64,000 nt of DNA from Bacteroidales bacterium (GTDB lineage: Bacteria > Bacteroidota > Bacteroidia > Bacteroidales > UBA932). Each line of letters begins with the position of its first letter. The first letter of the stretch is position 1. Location of the stretch: positions 124,001 through 188,000 of the forward strand of contig JAJFVD010000003.1 of assembly GCA_021371955.1 (NCBI GenBank). Reading direction: 5' to 3'. Shown here in pieces: positions 36,401 to 46,399 of the stretch. The position numbers and the translations under genes are program-made. A model generated the notes under the pieces. That model did no database searches. It saw only the letters and a list, made by a program, of their open reading frames with translations, and had not been told where the DNA came from.

Positions 36401-36981
36401 ATGTTGAGGGATGGCAGGAAAAATTTGAAGGACTGGCAAACTCTCTCATTGAGCAGATTGATATCCTTGCGGATGCGGCAGGGGAGTTTTCCAGCTTTTC
36501 GCGTTTTTACTCGGAAGAACTTTCAAATACAGAGCTCAACAGGCTCATAAGGGAGCAGATAATACTTTTCAACACCAGCGACAACATATCAATCCGTTTC
36601 GTAAGCGAGGAGCACGAGGCATTTGTTATGGCACGTAAGACGCAGATAACAAGAGTTCTTGTGAACCTTTTGTCAAATGCCGTTCAGGCTGTTGATTCTC
36701 AGAATAACGGAGAAATACTGGTTACACTCAAAAAAGATGAAAAACAGTATGTTGTTTCTATTGAAGATGATGGTCCCGGAGTTCCGGACAATCTTACTCA
36801 CAGGTTATTCAAGCCTAACTTCACAACAAAGAACAGCGGTACCGGCCTTGGCCTTGCAATATGCCGTAGCATAATGGAACAAAGCCAGGGATCGATAGAC
36901 TATAGCCGTTCTGATGTTTTGGGAGGTGCAAACTTTACCGTAAAGATTCCAAGACCGGGAAACTTTACTTCTGCCTCATAA
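33406..36981 (+). CDS. NtrY-like sensor histidine kinase
   Basis: 1191 residues. It has an N-terminal membrane helix, a sensor region, a block of several membrane helices (about 225-425), a second extracytoplasmic region, another helix pair, a HAMP linker and a kinase core. The phospho-accepting H-box is [17 protein letters not shown] with His976; the ATPase part has [18 protein letters not shown] and GTGLGLAI. The H-box is of NtrY type, fitting the NtrX-like regulator at 31028. The sensor part is very large and its signal is unknown. It overlaps convergent der by 17 bases. Confidence 0.88.
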   Translation: MNENFDKMLKWRTPVLWVTALLLAAISFMEFSSSDSMDREVEKLTGTIHKRQQILEDFAKKAIDTPDSVFVELPELPEDMAIYKFCADTLQSWVNQLPIANDDIDFFPFGYTLNHLTSRGVSNTPLANLGSSEQYLSLGSAWYIVSTYTNGNVTLVAAILVQTDFPSDNTILKSEVNPNLSLSKRLSIVPVTQDESYIVKGKNGGVLFSVLKNLPNNRGEEGSSLRWFSIFFMIAALFSNLQFRKRIKQFFIAFAGLTILRFIAAYFADNVGGDIELFSPNLYADFGLFGSMADLLINHLYIFLVMLALFIVRKSLALTFLKAKPNKKRLMKAIFIIIPVLIIAYIHISLRSLILNSNIVLELYKIDEITVYTILSYVLYALLFTALLFSLQLLRPAIKMRHNLSFLNMRAIMVYIFVISIYTLATVSFYGFLNEYERNRVLTTKMSVERDLNIELILRSSEKLIENDPVLALWVQIDQSNEMVNNILTEQYFWSLMQKYDLRITICKREDPLSVDAETALLPCGQFFDGEISRYGIPLFDNSRFYFMNNYNGRISYLGVFTFPSFNGNINLYMEFDSKFMKEAIGYPELLLDHKQMDNLNIPSSYSYAKYLNYRMISYSGTYNYATSLEDIYKTGYSTLRKDGYLHFVNKASPENIIIISRPERSIFPYIVTFSYIVLFYSLMIFGLIRTRRKNFFPKVPMDSFRWKITFLIMASLVFALLSLGTGSIWFSLNYFTESNRTKMEEKMQSVQSTLSYYSKSAQRYNDPQFNNIKLFEAMNRLSSNTQIDINIYRPDGLLLRTTQPEIYDRFLIGARMNPTAYKEIVYNKKKQFVNKENIAKLSYYSLYAPLFNQDGKLIAIANIPYFSRQSEVKNDASSIIAAIINIYLLLLLAAVFGGVALSNSLSKPLAEISRKMQLLDISQHPEHIDYNNRDELGILVAAYNKMVDDLEESTTQIAHSEREQAWREMARQIAHEIKNPLTPMRLSIQHLVRLKQQNVEGWQEKFEGLANSLIEQIDILADAAGEFSSFSRFYSEELSNTELNRLIREQIILFNTSDNISIRFVSEEHEAFVMARKTQITRVLVNLLSNAVQAVDSQNNGEILVTLKKDEKQYVVSIEDDGPGVPDNLTHRLFKPNFTTKNSGTGLGLAICRSIMEQSQGSIDYSRSDVLGGANFTVKIPRPGNFTSAS

Positions 36982-38275
36982 ATATCTGAATAGGTGTTCC
37001 TGTGAAGTTGAAATGCTTACGCAGTTTGTTTTCGAGATACCTTTTGTAGTCTTCTCTCACATATTGGGGAAGGTTGCAGAAAAACACAAAGGAAGGAGAC
37101 GGAGTTGGAAGTTGGGTCATGTATTTAATCTTGACAAACTTTCCTTTAATTGAAGGAGGAGGGAACTTGGCTATCTCCTCAAGCATCACATCATTCAGTT
37201 TTGAAGTGGGAACCCTGCGTGCCCTGTTTTCGGAAACTTCTGCTGCTGCTTTGAGTACGTCAAGAATCCGCTGTTTGTTAATTACAGATGTGAAAATGAG
37301 GGGAACATCGGTGAAGGGAGCTATCCGGTCGATGATTTTTGCCGAAAATTCCTTCATTGTATTTGAGTTTTTGTCTTCGATTGTATCCCACTTGTTTACA
37401 ACTATCACGCAGCCTTTTTTATTCTTTATTATCAGGTTGAATATTGACATATCCTGACCTTCGGCACCCAGAGTGGCGTCCATCATAAGTATACATACAT
37501 CTGAACTTTCAATTGCCCTCAGTGAGCGCATTACAGAATAAAATTCCAGATCTTCCTTTACTTTGTTCTTTTTCCTCAGACCCGCAGTATCCACGAGCAT
37601 GAAATCATATCCGAACTTATTGTAGTGTGTGGCAATAGAGTCTCTTGTCGTGCCGGCAACCGGGGTAACAATGTTTCTCTCTTCGCCAAGCAATGCATTA
37701 GTGAGCGAAGATTTGCCAACATTTGGCTTTCCTACGATAGCAATATGAGGAATAGAAGGTTTGTCCTCGTCGTGATCCGGTTCGTCCGGAAGCAGTTCAA
37801 GAACCTTGTCCAGTAAGTCGCCTGTCCCTGCTCCGCTTGCCGATGAGATGGCAAATGGTTCGCCTAGGCCGAACGAATTGAACACATGGGTATCAAATAT
37901 CTTGTCCCCTGTATCAACCTTATTGGCAACCATTATAATTGGTTTTTTACTCCTGCGGAGGATATTGGCAATCATCTCGTCAAAATCCGTAATTCCTGTT
38001 CCAACTTCGCAAAGGAAAAGAACAACATCTGCCTCTTCAATAGCAAGGTGAACCTGTTTGCGAATCTCTTCTTCAAACACATCGTCTGAATTCATGGCAT
38101 AGCCTCCGGTATCTATAACCGAAAACTCTTTCCCTGTCCACTCACAACGGCCGTAATGACGGTCACGGGTAACACCCGAAACTTCATCAACAATAGCCTT
38201 CCTCATACCCACAAGGCGGTTGAAAAGGGTGGATTTGCCTACATTCGGGCGTCCTACAATAGCAACAATACTCAT
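36965..38275 (-). CDS. der: Ribosome biogenesis GTPase Der (EngA)
   Basis: 436 residues with two tandem GTPase domains: P-loops [12 protein letters not shown] and [12 protein letters not shown], each followed by a DTxG switch and an NKxD loop. A C-terminal KH-like domain follows. It is needed for 50S subunit assembly. It is the most downstream gene of the minus-strand run with the Cys-rich protein, nadE, prs and yihA. Confidence 0.96.
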   Translation of the reverse strand: MSIVAIVGRPNVGKSTLFNRLVGMRKAIVDEVSGVTRDRHYGRCEWTGKEFSVIDTGGYAMNSDDVFEEEIRKQVHLAIEEADVVLFLCEVGTGITDFDEMIANILRRSKKPIIMVANKVDTGDKIFDTHVFNSFGLGEPFAISSASGAGTGDLLDKVLELLPDEPDHDEDKPSIPHIAIVGKPNVGKSSLTNALLGEERNIVTPVAGTTRDSIATHYNKFGYDFMLVDTAGLRKKNKVKEDLEFYSVMRSLRAIESSDVCILMMDATLGAEGQDMSIFNLIIKNKKGCVIVVNKWDTIEDKNSNTMKEFSAKIIDRIAPFTDVPLIFTSVINKQRILDVLKAAAEVSENRARRVPTSKLNDVMLEEIAKFPPPSIKGKFVKIKYMTQLPTPSPSFVFFCNLPQYVREDYKRYLENKLRKHFNFTGTPIQIFMRQK

Positions 38276-38278
38276 AAT

Positions 38279-38548
38279 TTAACACTCTTCGCAGCCTGTG
38301 CCGCATGTTGAGCAGCTTGAACAGCCGCCTGATAAAGGGTCATATTTTACATTAAGAGACCCACTCTTTTTTTTCTTCCAGAGGATTTTCTCCTCCGCCT
38401 TGGCACACATCAAACCCTTTTTGCGCAACTCCTTGTTGCTCCCAATCTCTTTATCGGGGAATTTGCCATCTTTCCTGAAGATTATATTGAAAGAGAGCAG
38501 GAAAACACACAAACCAACTAGTAAAATGGATAAAAGTATAATTGACAT
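38279..38548 (-). CDS. Small membrane protein with a Cys-rich tail
   Basis: 89 residues from the Met at 38548; a start 13 codons upstream would overlap nadE. One N-terminal membrane helix (SIILLSILLVGLCVFLLSF) is followed by a basic cytoplasmic part and a tail ending GGCSSCSTCGTGCEEC with six cysteines. The tail looks like a metal-binding site, similar in layout to FeoB-associated Cys-rich membrane proteins, but the family is not certain. It lies between nadE and der on the same strand. Confidence 0.7.
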   Translation of the reverse strand: MSIILLSILLVGLCVFLLSFNIIFRKDGKFPDKEIGSNKELRKKGLMCAKAEEKILWKKKKSGSLNVKYDPLSGGCSSCSTCGTGCEEC

Positions 38549-38565
38549 AATATTAACCGGATTAA

Positions 38566-39408
38566 TTATAACGGATAGTAGAGGCACTTCTCCTTGGGAA
38601 GCAGAGGATGATCACCCGTCTGGATCATCTGCGGAAGCTGATGAACTTTGAATTTGACAGAGTTCATCATATGGTGTATGCGGTTAATGAGGTTTCTGTC
38701 TGCACCGCAAGCAATTAGTTCTTCTTCATTTTTCCCCTCTTCAAATATTGAATGCAAAATTGGGTCCAAAACCGAGTACACGGGAAGTGTGTCGCTATCC
38801 TTCTGATTTTCGCTCAATTCCGCAGAAGGTTCCTTTGTGATAATTGAATACGGGATAACGGTTCCTTCTTTGTTTATATAGTTTGCAAGGCTGTAAACCT
38901 GAAGTTTATATACATCTGCAAGTACCATTAAAGCACCTGTGAGGTCACCGTATAAAGTACCATAACCCATTGCAACTTCGCTTTTGTTTGATGTATTCAA
39001 CAAAAGAGAGCCGGTTTGGTTCGTATAGGCCATTAAGATGACGCCTCTAATTCTTGCCTGAAGATTTTCTATGGTGATACGCTTTGTTTCACCGTCAAAC
39101 AGGTCGTCCATCTCCTTTGTAAACCTGTTGAAAACCCCTTCAATTGGAACTATATTGTATTGTACATCAAGATTCTCGGCGAGTTCAACCGCATCCGTTA
39201 CTGAGTGCAGCGTTGAATAGGGCGATGGCATAAGAAGTGCATGAACATTATCCTTACCAAGTGCCCTCACGGCAAGCGCCAGTACGACTGCAGAATCGAT
39301 TCCTCCGGATAAGCCGACAACCGCTTTCTCTCTTCCGGCATCGCGAAAAAAAGTTCTGACAGATCCGACAAGTCTGTCGTGTAGAATATCGATATCTGTA
39401 TCAAACAT
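38566..39408 (-). CDS. nadE: NAD+ synthase, ammonia-dependent form
   Basis: 280 residues. The ATP-PPi loop GLSGGIDSAVVLALAV and the downstream NTSNKSEVAMGYGTLYGD identify NadE, which amidates deamido-NAD. There is no N-terminal glutaminase domain, so it should use ammonia or get it from elsewhere. It ends 17 bases before the Cys-rich protein and starts 2 bases after prs. Confidence 0.93.
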   Translation of the reverse strand: MFDTDIDILHDRLVGSVRTFFRDAGREKAVVGLSGGIDSAVVLALAVRALGKDNVHALLMPSPYSTLHSVTDAVELAENLDVQYNIVPIEGVFNRFTKEMDDLFDGETKRITIENLQARIRGVILMAYTNQTGSLLLNTSNKSEVAMGYGTLYGDLTGALMVLADVYKLQVYSLANYINKEGTVIPYSIITKEPSAELSENQKDSDTLPVYSVLDPILHSIFEEGKNEEELIACGADRNLINRIHHMMNSVKFKVHQLPQMIQTGDHPLLPKEKCLYYPL

Positions 39409-39410
39409 AT

Positions 39411-40361
39411 TTAAAATATAAAACTTGTGCTTATAGATTTGTAATTGTAAACCTTGTCAATAACATCAGCAAAGATATCCGCTACAGAAAGCACCTTTAT
39501 CTTTGTCCTGTCCAGGTTAGGGTCGCATGAAAGCGGAATGGTATCCGATATTATAACCTCTTCCAGTGCCGACTTTGCAATTCTTTCATATGCCGGTCCG
39601 GACAGAACGGCATGGGTGGCAAGTGCCCTCACGCTCACAGCTCCTCTCTCCATCAGCATGTCTGCAGCCTTTGTGATTGTACCGGCGGTATCAATCATAT
39701 CGTCAATTATTACGATATTCTTTCCTTCAACATCTCCTATTGCAGTCATTGAACCCACAACATTTGCCTTCTCACGTGATTTGTGACAGATAATAAGCGG
39801 GCATCCCAGTATTCTTGAATAGGCATTTGCTCTTTTTGCCCCTCCCATATCGGGTGCGGCAATAGACATGTTTTCCAGTTTAAGGTCCCTCAGGTATGGG
39901 AGAAATATTGAACTTGCATAGATATGGTCAACCGGGAAATCGAAGAAACCCTGAATCTGATCGGCATGAAGGTCAGCTGTCATAACTCTGTCACAACCTG
40001 CTGCATCAAGAAGATTGGCAACCATTTTAGCTCCTATCGGAACTCTTGGACGGTCCTTTCTGTCCTGACGTGCCCATCCGAAATAGGGGATTACTGCAAT
40101 TACCTTGTATGCCGACGCTCTGCGTGCAGCATCAATCATCAGCAGCAGTTCAAATATGTTGTCAACCGGCGGGAACGTAGACTGAACGATAAATACAGTT
40201 GCTCCCCTCACACTCTCTTCAAAGGCAGGCTGAAACTCCCCGTCGCTAAAAACAGTGACTGAAGATTTGCCAAGATCAAGTTTAAGCGAAGCTGCTATCC
40301 TTTCGGCCAAATATCTTGAGCTCCTGCAGGAAAAAATCTTTATCTGATGTTGGTGGTCCAT
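39411..40361 (-). CDS. prs: Ribose-phosphate pyrophosphokinase
   Basis: 316 residues. The PRPP synthase blocks are SDGEFQPAFEESVRG, YFGWARQDRKDRPR, DLHADQIQGFFD and the PRPP loop IVIIDDMIDTAGTI. It makes PRPP for nucleotides, histidine and NAD. It lies directly before nadE (2 bases), a gene of a PRPP-using pathway. Confidence 0.96.
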   Translation of the reverse strand: MDHQHQIKIFSCRSSRYLAERIAASLKLDLGKSSVTVFSDGEFQPAFEESVRGATVFIVQSTFPPVDNIFELLLMIDAARRASAYKVIAVIPYFGWARQDRKDRPRVPIGAKMVANLLDAAGCDRVMTADLHADQIQGFFDFPVDHIYASSIFLPYLRDLKLENMSIAAPDMGGAKRANAYSRILGCPLIICHKSREKANVVGSMTAIGDVEGKNIVIIDDMIDTAGTITKAADMLMERGAVSVRALATHAVLSGPAYERIAKSALEEVIISDTIPLSCDPNLDRTKIKVLSVADIFADVIDKVYNYKSISTSFIF

Positions 40362-40363
40362 AA

Positions 40364-40969
40364 CTATTGTATTGTTTTTTTATCAATTATACTCCCGATA
40401 TAATCCAATATCTCCTCTCTCCCTTTACCGGTTTCGGCCGAAGTAAGGAACACAGGAGGCAGCTCTTCCCAGTATTCGAGAAGAATTTTGTTGTTATTTT
40501 CTACACGTTCATTAAGCGAGAATGTACCCTGCTTGTCGCATTTTGTATATATTATTGCAAAGGGAACCTCTGCTTCTCCAAGTTCTGTGAGAAACTGAAG
40601 ATCAATTTTCTGAATTTCAAGTCTTGAATCAAGCAGAACAAAAAGAACCCGGAGTTCTTCCGACTCATTTATGTAATTCTGGTTTATTGCAGCAAGTTTC
40701 TCCCTGTCTGTCTTGGAAATCTTGGCATATCCGTAGCCCGGAAGGTCTACAAGATACCAGGAGTCGTTTATCAGAAAATGGTTTACCAGTTGTGTCTTCC
40801 CGGGTGTAGAGGAAGTGTGTGCAAGTTTCCCTTGTTTACATAACGCATTAATCAAAGAGGATTTACCCACATTTGACCTGCCGATAAAAGCAAATTCCGG
40901 TAGCTTTTTAGCAGGTTTACCGGTAACATTCTGGGAACTCCCGGAGAATATCGCCTTAATTATCTTCAT
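40364..40969 (-). CDS. yihA: Ribosome biogenesis GTP-binding protein YihA/YsxC
   Basis: 201 residues from the Met at 40969. An upstream in-frame Met adds seven residues not typical of the family start MKI. GTPase motifs: P-loop GRSNVGKSSLINAL, switch STPGKTQLVN, DLPGYG, and TKCD. It takes part in 50S subunit assembly. It is the first gene of yihA-prs-nadE-Cys-rich-der. Confidence 0.92.
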   Translation of the reverse strand: MKIIKAIFSGSSQNVTGKPAKKLPEFAFIGRSNVGKSSLINALCKQGKLAHTSSTPGKTQLVNHFLINDSWYLVDLPGYGYAKISKTDREKLAAINQNYINESEELRVLFVLLDSRLEIQKIDLQFLTELGEAEVPFAIIYTKCDKQGTFSLNERVENNNKILLEYWEELPPVFLTSAETGKGREEILDYIGSIIDKKTIQ

Positions 40970-41043
40970 AGAACAGATTTTGTGCGGCAAAGGTACAATA
41001 TTATGCTTATATTTGTATGAAGCGGGGCATAAAATTAGGTTGA

Positions 41044-42237
41044 ATGAGAACAGAAAGCAGTATAACTCTTCTGGAACTGCAGGAAAAAATAAGGGATTCC
41101 ATAGAAAGCAGGCTGGAAAAAAAATATTGGGTAAGGGGAGAAATTAGTGAAATAAGTTACCAGTCAAACGGACACTGCTACATGGATCTCATAGACAGAA
41201 AGGCAGATGAGAGCCAGATTTCTGCAAGATGCCAGGCAATAATATGGTCCACGCTCTTCCGTATGCTCCGGCCTTTTTTCGAAAGCACAACCGGGCAGCA
41301 ACTTTCTAAAGGAATGCAGGTACTTGTCCAGGCACAGGTGCAATATTCGCCGCTTTACGGTCTGTCGCTTATAATTTCTGACATCGATCCCTCGTATACA
41401 GTGGGCGAACAGGAACTTGAGCGCCAGAGAACAATTGCCAGGCTCCGCGAAGAGGGAATGTTTGACATGAACTCCACTCTGGAACTCACTCCTTTGCCCC
41501 GTAACCTTGCCGTAATATCTTCCGAGACTGCCGCCGGCTATCGTGATTTTATGAATCACCTTCATAAGAACGATTACGGATTCAAATTCATAACCGAACT
41601 GTTTCCGGCCCCTGTGCAGGGAAATTCTGCCTCTGCAGGAATAATTGAAGCCATGGATAAAGTTGCCGCGAGGGCAGGAGAATTTGATATGCTTCTCATT
41701 ATCCGGGGCGGCGGGTCGGTGCAGGATTTAATATGCTTCGATGATTATGAACTTGCAGCAAATATTGCTCAGTTTCCAATACCGGTTTTAACAGGAATAG
41801 GCCACGACCATGATTTTCACGTTGCAGACATGGTGGCTCATAAATCGGTGAAAACACCCACCGCGGCTGCCGATTTCCTTATTGATATTTTTGCTGCCGA
41901 GGAGCAGCAGGTTGCTTATCTTTCCGGCAGGCTGTTTTCTGCAATTGAAACAAGAGTAATAATTGAAACCAACCGGCTGGAAAATTACAGGAGAAACCTG
42001 ATGGAAGGTTACAGGTCAAATATCAATAATAGCATGCACCGGCTGGATATGCTGCAGCAGAGAATATTGTCAAACAATCCCCTTACTCTGCTCAAAAAGG
42101 GATATTCCATTACTCTGTGCAACGGAAAAAGAGTTTACAGTGTAAAAGATGTAAAGAGTGGAGATAATGTGAAAGTATTAATGGACAAGGGTATACTTAA
42201 TTGCAATATAGAGAGCGTTGATTATGAAAAAGAATAA
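41044..42237 (+). CDS. xseA: Exodeoxyribonuclease VII large subunit
   Basis: 397 residues: N-terminal OB-fold (KYWVRGEISEISYQSNGHCYMDL), then the catalytic core with RGGGSVQDLICFDDYELA and IGHDHDFHVADMVAHKSVKTPTAA split over the active site, and a C-terminal coiled coil. It degrades single-stranded DNA in both directions together with XseB. It overlaps xseB by 14 bases. Confidence 0.95.
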   Translation: MRTESSITLLELQEKIRDSIESRLEKKYWVRGEISEISYQSNGHCYMDLIDRKADESQISARCQAIIWSTLFRMLRPFFESTTGQQLSKGMQVLVQAQVQYSPLYGLSLIISDIDPSYTVGEQELERQRTIARLREEGMFDMNSTLELTPLPRNLAVISSETAAGYRDFMNHLHKNDYGFKFITELFPAPVQGNSASAGIIEAMDKVAARAGEFDMLLIIRGGGSVQDLICFDDYELAANIAQFPIPVLTGIGHDHDFHVADMVAHKSVKTPTAAADFLIDIFAAEEQQVAYLSGRLFSAIETRVIIETNRLENYRRNLMEGYRSNINNSMHRLDMLQQRILSNNPLTLLKKGYSITLCNGKRVYSVKDVKSGDNVKVLMDKGILNCNIESVDYEKE

Positions 42238-42439
42238 AGATGTTGTTGAGAAAAGCTATAAAGAGGCTCTGAAAGAACTTGAGGAACTTGTTGTTAAGAT
42301 TGAAGACCCCTCTACAAATATTGAAGAGATATCTGCAGAGGTAAAGCGGGCACTGGAACTGGTGAACTATTGCCAGCTTCAGCTCCGGTCATACAAGGAA
42401 GAGATAGATAAGCTTACAAAAAAGCAGAGCAATGATTGA
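42224..42439 (+). CDS. xseB: Exodeoxyribonuclease VII small subunit
   Basis: 71 residues from ATG at 42224. The family pattern SYKEALKELEELVVKIED and LELVNYCQLQLRSYKEEID forms a helical hairpin that binds XseA. It overlaps both xseA and the following glgB gene, so translation is coupled along the run. Confidence 0.9.
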   Translation: MKKNKDVVEKSYKEALKELEELVVKIEDPSTNIEEISAEVKRALELVNYCQLQLRSYKEEIDKLTKKQSND

Positions 42440-44414
42440 GTTGAAAATTTGGCAGGACGATCCTTATCTTGAGCCGCATAAAAAGGAGATATGGAACAGG
42501 CACGAGAAAACCGAGCTAAAGAGGCTTGAAATTTCCGGCTACAACAAATCAATCAGCAGTGCTGTAAACGGCCATCTGTATTACGGAGTGCATAAAACAG
42601 GCAATTGCACAACATTCCGTGAGTGGGCACCAAATGCAACAGAACTTTACCTTCTTTGTGACCTTAACAAATGGAAAAAAGATGAAAGATTTTCTTTTGA
42701 GAAAAAAGAAAACGGTAATTGGGAGCTTACTCTGCAAAACGATATTCTCAAACACGGAGACCTTTTCAAGTGGCTGGTCGTATGGAACGGCGGGGAGGGA
42801 GAGAGAATCCCTGCGTATGCAACCAGAGTGGTCCAGGACAATGAAACAAAGCTTTTTTCCGCTCAGATATGGGACCCCGTACCATATGAATGGAAGCATA
42901 ATTCTCCAAAAAAAATAGAAAATCCTCTTATTTACGAAGCTCATATAGGAATGAGCACCGAGGAATACGGAATTGCAACATACAACTCTTTCAGGAGGGA
43001 TGTTCTTCCTGAAATATTTAAGCTTGGATACAACACAATTCAGATGATGGCCATACAGGAGCACCCCTACTACGGGTCATTCGGTTATCAGGTATCCAGT
43101 TTTTTTGCTGCAAGCTCCAGATTCGGGACTCCGGAAGAGTTGAAACAACTTATAGACGAGGCTCACTCCCTTGGAATTGCAGTAGTAATCGATATTGTTC
43201 ATTCCCATTCTGTAAGTAATTCGGCAGAGGGACTGTCGGAATTTGACGGTACAAAGTATCTCTACTTCCACGAAGGAGCAAGAGGTGACCACCCGGCATG
43301 GGGGTCGCGTTGTTTTAATTATGGCCGCGACGAAGTGCTCATGTTTTTGCTCTCAAATTGCAAATACTGGCTCGAAGAGTACAAATTTGATGGTTTCCGT
43401 TTTGACGGCATAACCAGCATGATCTATCTTGACCACGGGCTTGGCAAGGACTTCACGGATTACAACAGCTATTTTAACGGTAATCAGGATATTGATGCTA
43501 TTGTTTATCTCGCTCTTGCAAATAAAATGATAAAGGAAATCAATCCGTCTGCCATAACAATTGCAGAGGATGTAAGCGGGATGCCGGGCCTTGCAGCACC
43601 TTTTGAGTCGGGCGGAATAGGATTTGACTTTAGGATGAGCATGGGAGTGGCGGATCACTGGATTAAGTGGATAAAGGAACTCAAGGATGAGCAGTGGAAT
43701 GTGGGAGATATTTTCTGGGAACTCACAAACAAGAGGGCAGACGAAAAAACAGTGAGTTATGCGGAGTGTCACGACCAGGCAATGGTGGGAGACAAAACAA
43801 TAATTTTCCGGTTGCTTGATGCTGAGATGTACACCTCAATGAGCAGGTCAACTCAGAGCCTGATTGTTGACAGGGGAATTGCGCTTCACAAAATGATACG
43901 CCTCATAACGATTGCTACAGCCGGAGACGGTTATCTCAATTTTATGGGTAATGAATTCGGTCATCCGGAGTGGATTGATTTTCCAAGGACAGGAAACGAC
44001 TGGTCGTTCCATTACGCCCGAAGACAGTGGTCGCTGGCCGGAGACAAAAAACTCAAATATAAATATCTGCTCGACTTCGACACAGCGATGATTCATCTGA
44101 TAAAAAAATCTAAAATATATAAGTACAGGCCACAATCCCTCTATCAGCATGTTAAACAGCAGGTGTTGATATTTGGCAGGGGAGAATATGTTTTTGCGTT
44201 CAATTTCAGCCCTTCCGTGTCATATCCCGATTTTCAGTTCAATGCTCCCCCGGGCCGGTATAATATTGTTCTGGATACCGATTGCTTAAAATTTGGAGGT
44301 TTTGCGAGGAATTCGGAAGAAACTGACCACTTTACAATCCCTGAAAATGAGCAGAACATGCTTTCTGTCTATCTTCCAAGCCGCTCTGCAATAGTCTTTA
44401 AAAAAGGGAAATGA
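42432..44414 (+). CDS. glgB: 1,4-alpha-glucan branching enzyme (GH13, eukaryote-like)
   Basis: 660 residues. An N-terminal CBM48 domain (GNCTTFREWAPNATELYL) is followed by the GH13 barrel with IDIVHSHS, the nucleophile Asp in GFRFDG, the acid Glu in TIAEDVSG, and YAECHDQ. The sequence is closer to the plant/animal-type branching enzymes (GH13_8) than to E. coli GlgB, as is common in Bacteroidota. It makes alpha-1,6 branches in glycogen. It is the first gene of the glycogen operon. Confidence 0.93.
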   Translation: MIELKIWQDDPYLEPHKKEIWNRHEKTELKRLEISGYNKSISSAVNGHLYYGVHKTGNCTTFREWAPNATELYLLCDLNKWKKDERFSFEKKENGNWELTLQNDILKHGDLFKWLVVWNGGEGERIPAYATRVVQDNETKLFSAQIWDPVPYEWKHNSPKKIENPLIYEAHIGMSTEEYGIATYNSFRRDVLPEIFKLGYNTIQMMAIQEHPYYGSFGYQVSSFFAASSRFGTPEELKQLIDEAHSLGIAVVIDIVHSHSVSNSAEGLSEFDGTKYLYFHEGARGDHPAWGSRCFNYGRDEVLMFLLSNCKYWLEEYKFDGFRFDGITSMIYLDHGLGKDFTDYNSYFNGNQDIDAIVYLALANKMIKEINPSAITIAEDVSGMPGLAAPFESGGIGFDFRMSMGVADHWIKWIKELKDEQWNVGDIFWELTNKRADEKTVSYAECHDQAMVGDKTIIFRLLDAEMYTSMSRSTQSLIVDRGIALHKMIRLITIATAGDGYLNFMGNEFGHPEWIDFPRTGNDWSFHYARRQWSLAGDKKLKYKYLLDFDTAMIHLIKKSKIYKYRPQSLYQHVKQQVLIFGRGEYVFAFNFSPSVSYPDFQFNAPPGRYNIVLDTDCLKFGGFARNSEETDHFTIPENEQNMLSVYLPSRSAIVFKKGK

Positions 44415-44467
44415 TAATAATTTCTTAACATTTTTTTTGCTACATTGCACGAATAAATTTCTGACAT

Positions 44468-46399
44468 ATGGCCTACTTACAGTTTAATAAAGAGGAGTTG
44501 GTTAACCTTGAATATTCCCTGAAAAGAGAATTTCTATCTACCAATCATGCAGGAGGTTATCTTAATACTACAATTGTTTGTTGCAATACTAGAAAATATC
44601 ACGGCCTTTTAGTTCTTCCGATAGCGAACTTCAACTTTGAAAAATTCGTACTTCTGTCGTCACTGGATGAGACACTTATACAACATGATAAATCATTCAA
44701 TCTTGGCATACACCGTTATGGAGACATATACGAGCCGAGGGGCCACAAATACATCAGGGATTTTGAAATAGATAAATGTGTTTCAATTGTATACCGTGTT
44801 GGAGGAATTGTATTAAAAAAGGAGATGATGCTCACTCACAATGAGGAACAGTATTTTGCAAGATATACTCTCATGGAGGCAAATTCTCCCACAATGCTCA
44901 GGTTGAAACCATTTCTTGCCTTCAGGCATATTCATGTACTGTCTAAAGCTAATCTGGATGCAAATAAAGGTTCAAGAGAGATTAATAAAGGCCAGTCATT
45001 CCGGATGTATGACGGTTTTCCGGACCTTAACCTGCAGCTTAATGTTAAGAATGAATATATCTCATGCCCGGATTGGTATTATAACATCGAATATAAGGAG
45101 GAACGCCGCAGGGCATACGAATCTTCAGAGGACCTCTTTGTCCCGGGCTATTTTGAAATGCCAATAAAAAAAGGAGAATCAATTATTTTTTCAGCATCAA
45201 CAAAAGAACAGAATCCACAAAAGCTTGCAGAAAAATTTGAAAAATATTTAGAGCAAAGAAGCAGCAGAGACAGCTTCGAAAGTTGCCTGAAAATTGCCGC
45301 CAAACAATTTATAACTCAAACCGGTGAAGATTTAAATATTTATGCGGGATATCCATGGCTCGACAGGAATATCAGAGAGACACTCCTTGCTGCACCCGGT
45401 CTTACACTTTATGCTGCAGGCGATCAAAAGCGATTTACGGCAATCATTGATACTGTTATAAAAAATGAAAAGGTGCTGTTAACCGGAGAGAGTAATCAGC
45501 CGGATGTTCCTTTGTGGCTTTTCTGGGCACTTCAGCATTATGCTGCTTTTATAAATAGCGAGAGCAAAGTGTGGAAGGAGTACGGGGCACTTCTGAAAGA
45601 GATTCTCGTTTCATTTAAAAACGGAGCGCGGTCGAGCGTTAAATTTCACGATAACGGTCTGCTATGGGCAGAAAAACGCAATACGGCTCTCACCTGGATG
45701 GACGCAGTAGTTGATGGAGTGCCGGTTACAGAAAGAGCCGGTTATCAGGTGGAACTCAATTCCCTTTGGTATAATGCCATCATGTTCGCAATATCGATGT
45801 CAAAAAAATCAAAGGATCCGGGATTTGTTAAAGAATGGGAACCTGTAGCGAAGTCAATAGAGAAAAATTTTACAAAGGCTTTCTGGATAGACAGCAAAGA
45901 ATATCTTGCAGATTATGTGGGTCCGGAGGGACAAAACAAGTATGTACGGCCTAACCAGTTGTTTACATGCGCTTTTGAATATTCGCCAATTGACGATGAA
46001 CATAAGGCAAAAGTTCTGCAAAAAATAAAACAGGAGTTGCTCACTTCAAGAGGTATAAGAACCCTGTCTCCTCAGAATTCTCATTATAAGGCAGAATATG
46101 ACGGAGATGAAAATGCGAGAAGTCTTGCATATCATCAGGGAACTGCAAGGCCATGGTTACTTAGCTTTTACATAGTGTCCAATTTTAAACTGCATGGCAG
46201 GGCTTTCCTAAACAGGGCCGAGGAGTTGCTGGCAGCTTTTGAGGAAGATATTCAGATACACTGCATAGGTTCTATTTCAGAAGTTTATGACGGTGATCCG
46301 CCTCATCAGCCCCACGGGTGTACTTCATATTCAATTAGTGTGGCAGCACTTATGAGAGCGATGAGAATTATAGAGAATTTCAAAAAGAGCGATTTATGA
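44468..46399 (+). CDS. Glycogen debranching enzyme (amylo-alpha-1,6-glucosidase, GH133)
   Basis: 643 residues. The N-terminal GDE domain starts FNKEELVNLEYSLKREFLST and contains CCNTRKYHGLLV. The (alpha/alpha)6 catalytic domain has YPWLDRNIRETLLA, WMDAVVDGVPVTERAGYQVE and the C-terminal GSISEVYDGDPPHQP. It removes alpha-1,6-linked glucose at branch points. Its stop codon overlaps the next gene's start (ATGA). Confidence 0.92.
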   Translation: MAYLQFNKEELVNLEYSLKREFLSTNHAGGYLNTTIVCCNTRKYHGLLVLPIANFNFEKFVLLSSLDETLIQHDKSFNLGIHRYGDIYEPRGHKYIRDFEIDKCVSIVYRVGGIVLKKEMMLTHNEEQYFARYTLMEANSPTMLRLKPFLAFRHIHVLSKANLDANKGSREINKGQSFRMYDGFPDLNLQLNVKNEYISCPDWYYNIEYKEERRRAYESSEDLFVPGYFEMPIKKGESIIFSASTKEQNPQKLAEKFEKYLEQRSSRDSFESCLKIAAKQFITQTGEDLNIYAGYPWLDRNIRETLLAAPGLTLYAAGDQKRFTAIIDTVIKNEKVLLTGESNQPDVPLWLFWALQHYAAFINSESKVWKEYGALLKEILVSFKNGARSSVKFHDNGLLWAEKRNTALTWMDAVVDGVPVTERAGYQVELNSLWYNAIMFAISMSKKSKDPGFVKEWEPVAKSIEKNFTKAFWIDSKEYLADYVGPEGQNKYVRPNQLFTCAFEYSPIDDEHKAKVLQKIKQELLTSRGIRTLSPQNSHYKAEYDGDENARSLAYHQGTARPWLLSFYIVSNFKLHGRAFLNRAEELLAAFEEDIQIHCIGSISEVYDGDPPHQPHGCTSYSISVAALMRAMRIIENFKKSDL

